DNA of 64,000 nucleotides, from contig JBAIAC010000010.1 of the NCBI GenBank assembly GCA_037349315.1, positions 33,272,001 to 33,336,000 on the forward strand, given 5' to 3'. Positions 58,241 to 64,000 of this stretch are shown one piece after another. The translations under genes were made by a program, and so were the position numbers. Within the stretch, counting starts at the first letter, position 1; the number at the start of each line of letters is the position of its first letter. The notes below the pieces were generated by a model, which saw only the letters and a list, made by a program, of their open reading frames with translations, did not search any database and was not told where the DNA came from. The stretch is from Chelydra serpentina (taxonomy: Eukaryota; Chordata; Testudines; Chelydridae).

Positions 58241-60228
58241 TATTTTACTTTCCATAATCACTCCAAACCTGCTGTTTCCCCATCTCTGCCAGTAAACCTC
58301 TTCCCTAGAATATTCTTGGGGGAAAAAAACCAAAAAGGCATGTTCTGAATTGACGACATGACTGCTGTCATGCTTAAAGTTACACACATGCTTAGGTACC
58401 TTTCTGAAAGGGGACGTGGATTAGGAACAGTCATAGATTCCTAAATTAGAATGTCTCCCTTATACAAGAAACACCTCAAAACGTACATACATATCAGAAT
58501 ATGGTTTATCTTTTCTTGTGGGTCTGATCTGGTGTCCATCCGATTGCACACTATCCGCCCAAATCTTGCCTGTGTCATTGCTTTCTGAACCTCATTCTTC
58601 CATTTTCTGCTTGTGCTTGACATTATTTTCCCCAAGCATATTATTTTCCATTTATCTAAATGAGTTTACATGAATAAATGTACCTAAAGTGCTATTGACA
58701 TTATACATGGCCTGACTGATTTCAGTATGTATATATTGAAAGATGATTGGTTTTTTCTCTTTAGTGAGTCCTGTGTACTTGGGGTTATTGAATGACTCAG
58801 CTGTTTTTATTTGGTCTTCTTAATGCCAATTTGTAATTGAATTTAATTGAACTCTTACTCTTTCTACAAAATGTTTGGAACCCTAGCACCCTTTTTACAC
58901 TTCATTTGATTATTTCACTAATATTTTAGCTATAGGTATAATATAATATTAAATTGCCTATGAACTTACCAAAGAACAACACAGCTGATTTCCCCCATTA
59001 TATTTTCTCATGTCTTCTCTGTCTGTCCCTTTTTTATTCTCATTTGACATTGTTATTTATGTCTCTGTTCATACCCACTGGTAAAAGTCAGTGGCAAAGG
59101 GTCATTATTAATGCCAGTGTTTAAAGGAGGTTAATAGAGACTCAGATGTAAGTGGTTTAAGGGTCCAGAAGGGAAGAGGAGGAAAATGTACCAGTTATTT
59201 TAAAATCCCAGTGTCACTAATTAAAAACATTCTAGTCTTTAATATGTGTGTGTGGTCAACAGAGAGTGAAAAAGGAAATAAATTAAATAAGGACCACTGA
59301 AAAGTATTATGATTATCTTTTAAACTTAATACAAACTGGTCCTGATTCCAAAAGTAAATGGGAACTTTGCATAAATAAAGACTGCTTGATTCAGTCCATT
59401 CTTCACACATAATGGGAAGGTGATAATCACAACTCTTTATGACTGACAAAGCAAATAACTGTGGTGCAGAGTGGAGGTAATGGTTTTGCCAGGCACCTAA
59501 AAAATAAATTCTGTAATGAATGCATATGAGCAATCCTGGGTGGTTTTATTCTCTCTAAAATCCAAAGACAGCAAAGTATTTCACTGTTGATTAATACCCT
59601 GGTATATCTGAAGGTATATCTTATAGATGTTCAGATTTATTTACCATAATCCATTCATTAAATGTAAAACGTATGATTCAGGTATCTTCAGTGCAAGGCA
59701 AAAAAACATGAACAAAATGCAAATTGTTGATTAAGTGGTTTTACTTGTTTACAGAAACTAATTTCAGGCTGTTCATAGCAAATGTCACCAAGGATTAGCA
59801 ATTCACACACCTCAAATCAAATTAATTAGTTTTTGAAAACTGACTTCTAATTCTGTCTCTTTGACTTTTCAGAGTTTTTTAAATGTCTACCTTTTTCATA
59901 AAGATTTGCAAAGCAGTATTTAAATGTAGGAAGAAAATGGCAACCCCAATCAACTGCACTGCGGAGAGAAAGTAGTCACACCTCTGTTACTTTCTACAAT
60001 GTATGTTATATTCTGTCTAAAAACCAGAATCTATAAGGTCTGATCCTGCTTCATTTCAATGTGACTTTGACCTGAGTTAGGGCTCCAGGATCATACCCTA
60101 TAAATGGCATCGTATTCTGCTCAGACTTCTACCCTGGATGTCAATGAATTTGAAAAGGAGTAGGAGTTAAAGGGGAAATTGCCCCATTAGGTTTATTTGA
60201 CTGGAATCTGGAGAGTGACATCCTTCTT

Positions 60229-60300
60229 GTGCCTGATCCTACTCCCATTCCACTCAATGGGAGTTTTGATACTGGTTTCACTGGGAATAGGATCAAGTCA
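60229..60300. repeat. Short palindromic element
   Basis: 'gtgcctgatcctactcccattccactcaatgggag' pairs roughly with 'actggtttcactgggaataggatcaagtc'. Confidence 0.55.
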
Positions 60301-60557
60301 ATTATTGGAAAACAAGCTTGTGATTATCACAAAAATTAAATATCAGCCTTACAGACTATACAATTAAGTGATGTATGAATATCCAATCATAAGGTACTAT
60401 CAATCTGGCTGTAAATCAGCAACACACTTTGAGCAAAAAGAGAATATAACAAAGGAACACAGACTACTTTCTGTTGAATGAAACATGTTTTCTAGAAGTA
60501 CAAGCAGATTTCAGAATTCAGTACAACATATTATGATAAAGTATCTATAACAGTCAT

Positions 60558-60558
60558 C

Positions 60559-60594
<36 letters not shown>

Positions 60595-60596
60595 TT

Positions 60597-60644
<48 letters not shown>

Positions 60645-60647
60645 TCC
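60558..60647. repeat. (TTTC)n microsatellite with one interruption
   Basis: About 22 CTTT units. One TTTTT interruption near 60594 breaks the register. Confidence 0.97.
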
Positions 60648-62149
60648 AGTATTAGTTAATAAAATAGTAACGATATAATGTATCATAAGAATCTCAAAAC
60701 TCTGTCATCTCCTTTTTGATATACTTGCTGTTAAAAGCACAGTTTAAAAATGTCTTGGTTAAATAAGAAGCAAAATCTAGGTGGCAAAAAATATAAAACA
60801 AAACAACCTCTTAAAAATCCTACAGTAGTAATACATTAAAATTACACCATATTGAATTAATCAGTCAGTCCTTATGTTAGGGGGTCAGATCCTGTGTTCC
60901 TTGCCAAAACAAAAGCACCACTGAAGTGATCCAGGATGTAACATGCCTCCAAGCTAAAAATATTTAGGACACATCCATGCACCATCAGAAACTGCACAAG
61001 AATTCAGAATTAGGCGTTGCTAATTTGAAGTACATTCACTAATTAAAATCAGGTAAACAATGTCTATAGAAATTCATTATTTCCACTCTAATATGCCTTT
61101 AAAAATCAGAACTGTATAATGAATCTGCAAGTTCTAATCAGCCATGATATTTATGCATCATTAAAATTAAACTTCCAGTCCTGCCAATGGATTATATTTC
61201 ATATATAGTCACATCATTAGCACTCGTGCTATTCTGGCACTTCCTCACATCCTGTGAATCTCACATGCCACATAGTGCAAGGCAGTTGGGCATCTACCTC
61301 TCATCAGAAAATATGTATCTTTCTCATCAAACTGGCATTCTCCCCTTAAGAAGTGGATCAAAAGGGAAGGAAAGTGTTAGTTTTCCCAGCACAGTTTAGC
61401 TTTCTTATTATTTCCTCCCCCCAATTATTATAATATGTATTTGTCTAGCTTACAGAATCTTAGGGCCTAATTCTGCTCCTATTGATGTCACTGAGAGTTT
61501 TGCTATTGATTGAAAGGGGAGAAAGATCTAGTTTTTAATATCCTTAATAATCTTGTCTCAGACTGGTTTTGCTTTTGGCCCTATTTCACTTTTTCAAGTA
61601 AACAAAACAAAACAAAAGCAAAGTGTGGCAGGTAATTGAGAGTAATCAATACATAGGACATAGGAGTATGATACACTGCTTTATATTCACACACATAAGA
61701 GAGATATAGACTAGAGGGAAGTACATATTGTAGGGAACATTCCTACCCAAGGAATAGAACTGACAGGCGGGTGTTTTGCTCGTTTAATCTTTCTGCTGCA
61801 ATATAGTAATCACTTATGGCCCATTTTAAACAAAAAAGTCCAGTTTTGGGAAACACCCTGTTGCATTAGCAAACTTCAAGAAGGGGTGATGAAGACTGAA
61901 ACGACGAGGATGATAATAATAATTAATACCTAACCCATCTATCTAAATTGTAGACTGCCGTGCAAAGCCATTCTCTCGAAGTCTGATATTTCTTTTTGCT
62001 TATTTATATTCCCACATGGTACAGGGGAAGGATTAGATAATATGCACGGGGCAAAGAAGCTTTTAGTCATTTCTGGCATAGGACTGGGTTTATGTACAAG
62101 AATTTCAGTGCAGTGAAGTTTTCTGTCGAATCTTACATTACTGCTTCTC

Positions 62150-63650
62150 TGATATCGCTGACTTGGTTTGCAATATGCGGAGCAGAGTTTGTGTCCTTTC
62201 GGCTGTAGCAAAATTTGCGATAGTAAAAAGGAGAAAGGGTTGAACGCCTTGACGTACCAATGCACCAGCCAAAGTTGCAGCAACTGCAAAATAACAATTG
62301 TTCCGCGTCTTTTCATTGCATTCGGGAGGAACCCGATTACTGGGGACACTCGGATGCCCCGAAAATAGCTCTGCGACACTTGTTTATTTGTACTTGTCTT
62401 TCTACGTTGGATTTCAAATTAACGCAACAAAAACCACAAGCCGCGATTTGCTGTCCAGTCAGCAAGGCAACGCTCCGTCTCAGGAGGCTGGTGGAAGGGA
62501 GAAGCGAAGTAATGGGAGTCATGCGGGTGTGTACGGTACGGTGGATCTAAACTGCCAAGGAGCTGGGACGGGACATGGGGGCTGGATTGCTGTAGTGCGG
62601 GAAAAGTCAGCCCGAAGGCCATTTATGCAGTCAAATGGCTTCATCCCCAACCCGGTGCCTCCCAGTCTTTTCCCCTCCCCCGCTCCGGCCCCCCTTTCTG
62701 CTCCTTCCACGTACACAAGTAGGTCGCAGGTGTCCCCTTTTCTGCAGGTCAACATGCTGGGCGTGACCATTTGGAGGAAGAGAAAACATTACAAGGCGTG
62801 TGTGTGTTTGTGGATCTTCCGAATAAGAGCTGAAAGACGGGGCCCAGAGTGTAATGTCCTCGCAGCAAGATTCTGCCCACTGACACCCCATCATTGATGC
62901 TGGCATCCCTCCCACCCGGGAAGCCAGCTCCCCTACCATTGTCTGGCCCATCCGCCCATTCAATACACCCGGCTTTAAAAGCTCCCTGTACAGATCCCGG
63001 TTTCCCACCCCTAGGGTTTCTGTCTCCGGCCTGTACATGCAAAGCAAATCTGGCTGTCCCTGGGGAGGACAGAAAGAGAAACACATGCCAACGTGTCACC
63101 GGCCATTAACCTGGCCCTCAGTCTGTAACTCCCCCTGAGTCACTGCTGGAAGGTAACCTGCAACTCTAGACAGATCGCACGTGCTGAGCTGCCCAGGGCA
63201 ATGCGAGACGCTGGAATCTGCAGCAGATCTAAGCGCCCTGATCCCACAGGGATGAGCAAGAGGGGGGGACAAGGCAGCCAGGAGCTCCATTTCTCTCTAC
63301 TGGTCCCCCTTCCTCCTCCGGAGCGGGGCTGGCCCAGCTGACAGGGCCTCCCTCTCCTCCACCGCACTTTCCCCTCGGAAGAGGGAAGCAGCCACCCGGA
63401 TTCCAATCGCGGGTCATTAGTCCCTGGGGAAAGGCTGCCTCGCTTCTCCCGTGCAGCAGCAGATGTTTGAGTAGAAAGCCGGGAACTGGCGCTGCTGCCT
63501 CTTGCTAAGAGGAAATAAACCATATCAATATGAGGACAGGGCTCTTCATAAACGCCGGCGCCTGGGGACCAAGCAGGAGGCTGCGCCGTTCACCCGGACC
63601 CTGGCCCCATGGAAGTTCTCTTAAGGTGGGTTGTGAGGATGAAGGTCTCT
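62150..63650. promoter_or_regulatory. CpG-enriched region, candidate promoter-side CpG island
   Basis: CpG dinucleotides rise sharply here. I count about 20 between 62180 and 62560, whereas non-transposon DNA elsewhere in the window has only a few per 400 bases. GC content also rises, and the sequence lacks the transposon termini seen in the other GC-rich patches. Overlapping open frames (for example 62298-62897 and 62631-63099) run on both strands with no domain I recognise, as expected from composition. A promoter or first exon of a gene to the right is possible but not shown. Confidence 0.4.
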
Positions 63651-64000
63651 TAACACAGACCGAGCAGAATTCCTTTGGTTACAGCGATCTTATTGCTATG
63701 ATCACTTGTGGGGGTTTTATTGCGGGTGTGGTTCTTTTTGCCCTTCGTCTATAATAGTTACACATTTGCCTTCTAGCATGTGGATAGTTCAGCAATTAAC
63801 ACTCCCTTTATTAACTCTTCAGGTGTTTAAAATAGATACATTTTTTCCTGAGAATCGGTCGGCTCAGTTGGAGTTTACATGTTGTGCCAGCCGTTTTTGA
63901 AGCAAGTAAAAATGTCCCCGAGAGAGAAAGAGACAGCGAGGGAGAAACTCCGGGTGTATTTTCAGGAATAAAGATAGCGCTAGGAGTTGAGTCCTGCTTG
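63651..64000. other. Right-edge sequence, no gene confirmed
   Basis: No exon could be defined. It ends in a purine-rich patch (63918-63950). Confidence 0.4.

Larger units (their letters stand above)
58241..62140. other. AT-rich sequence, no gene seen
   Basis: A (TTTC)n array and palindromic elements (60229-60300, and a weaker one at 61464-61540) are present. Nothing else recognised. Confidence 0.5.

Noticed and set aside
60558..60647. CRISPR-like regular repeat
   Set aside because: Simple (TTTC)n microsatellite with no spacers.
62298..63523. Frames of 116-199 codons on both strands
   Set aside because: They overlap in several frames in a CpG-rich stretch with no recognisable protein domain or splice support.

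Overview
The window looks like vertebrate nuclear DNA, most likely from a turtle (probably Cryptodira). Three things point there: a tRNA-headed SINE with a CR1-like 3' tail at about 32.07-32.50 kb, matching the tortoise Pol III/SINE type; two large CR1 LINEs; and many short hAT-type elements of kinds common in turtle assemblies. Crocodilian origin is the main alternative. The identification rests on remembered repeat families, not on a search.

I found no host protein-coding gene, no tRNA or rRNA gene, no CRISPR array and nothing prokaryotic. The open frames of any length are mostly frames of the CR1 elements, or shadows of CR1 and of GC-rich transposon interiors. The window reads as intergenic or intronic sequence, about 64 kb long, built from transposon layers of different age.

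Layout. 0-6.5 kb: diverged unique sequence, a MIR-like SINE and an LTR-like repeat. 6.5-11.7 kb: a dense nest in which an old minus-strand CR1 (CR1-A) is broken by three hAT-type elements, each with a perfect 8-bp target duplication, with a fourth element at its 3' edge. 11.7-29 kb: mostly unique AT-rich DNA with CR1/L3-like scraps, a MITE with an internal hairpin and short palindromic elements. 29.3 kb: a 123-bp hAT-type MITE. 32.1-32.5 kb: a double-headed SINE. 32.9-36.3 kb: a much younger minus-strand CR1 (CR1-B) with readable esterase-like ORF1, endonuclease and reverse transcriptase, broken by two stop codons and one frameshift. 36.8-37.5 kb: two adjacent MITEs. 38-41 kb: MIR copies. 45-48 kb: a mosaic with tRNA-like modules in inverted orientation and a repeat whose minus strand carries a hammerhead-ribozyme-like core. 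50.4-51.4 kb: a MIR split by a 462-bp insertion, then another hAT-type element. 56.4 kb: a sixth hAT-type element with an exact duplication. 62.1-63.7 kb: a CpG-enriched stretch that may be the promoter side of a gene beyond the right edge.

How the parts work together. CR1-B encodes a LINE machinery, now broken here, and the SINE carries nearly the same 3' tail, so the SINE probably used CR1 enzymes for mobilisation. All hAT-type pieces are too short to encode a transposase and must have been moved by enzymes from elsewhere. I see no undescribed multi-gene system. The most unusual signals are the hammerhead-like hairpin at 47.39-47.43 kb, the inverted tRNA-like modules at 46.3-47.3 kb and the double-headed SINE.
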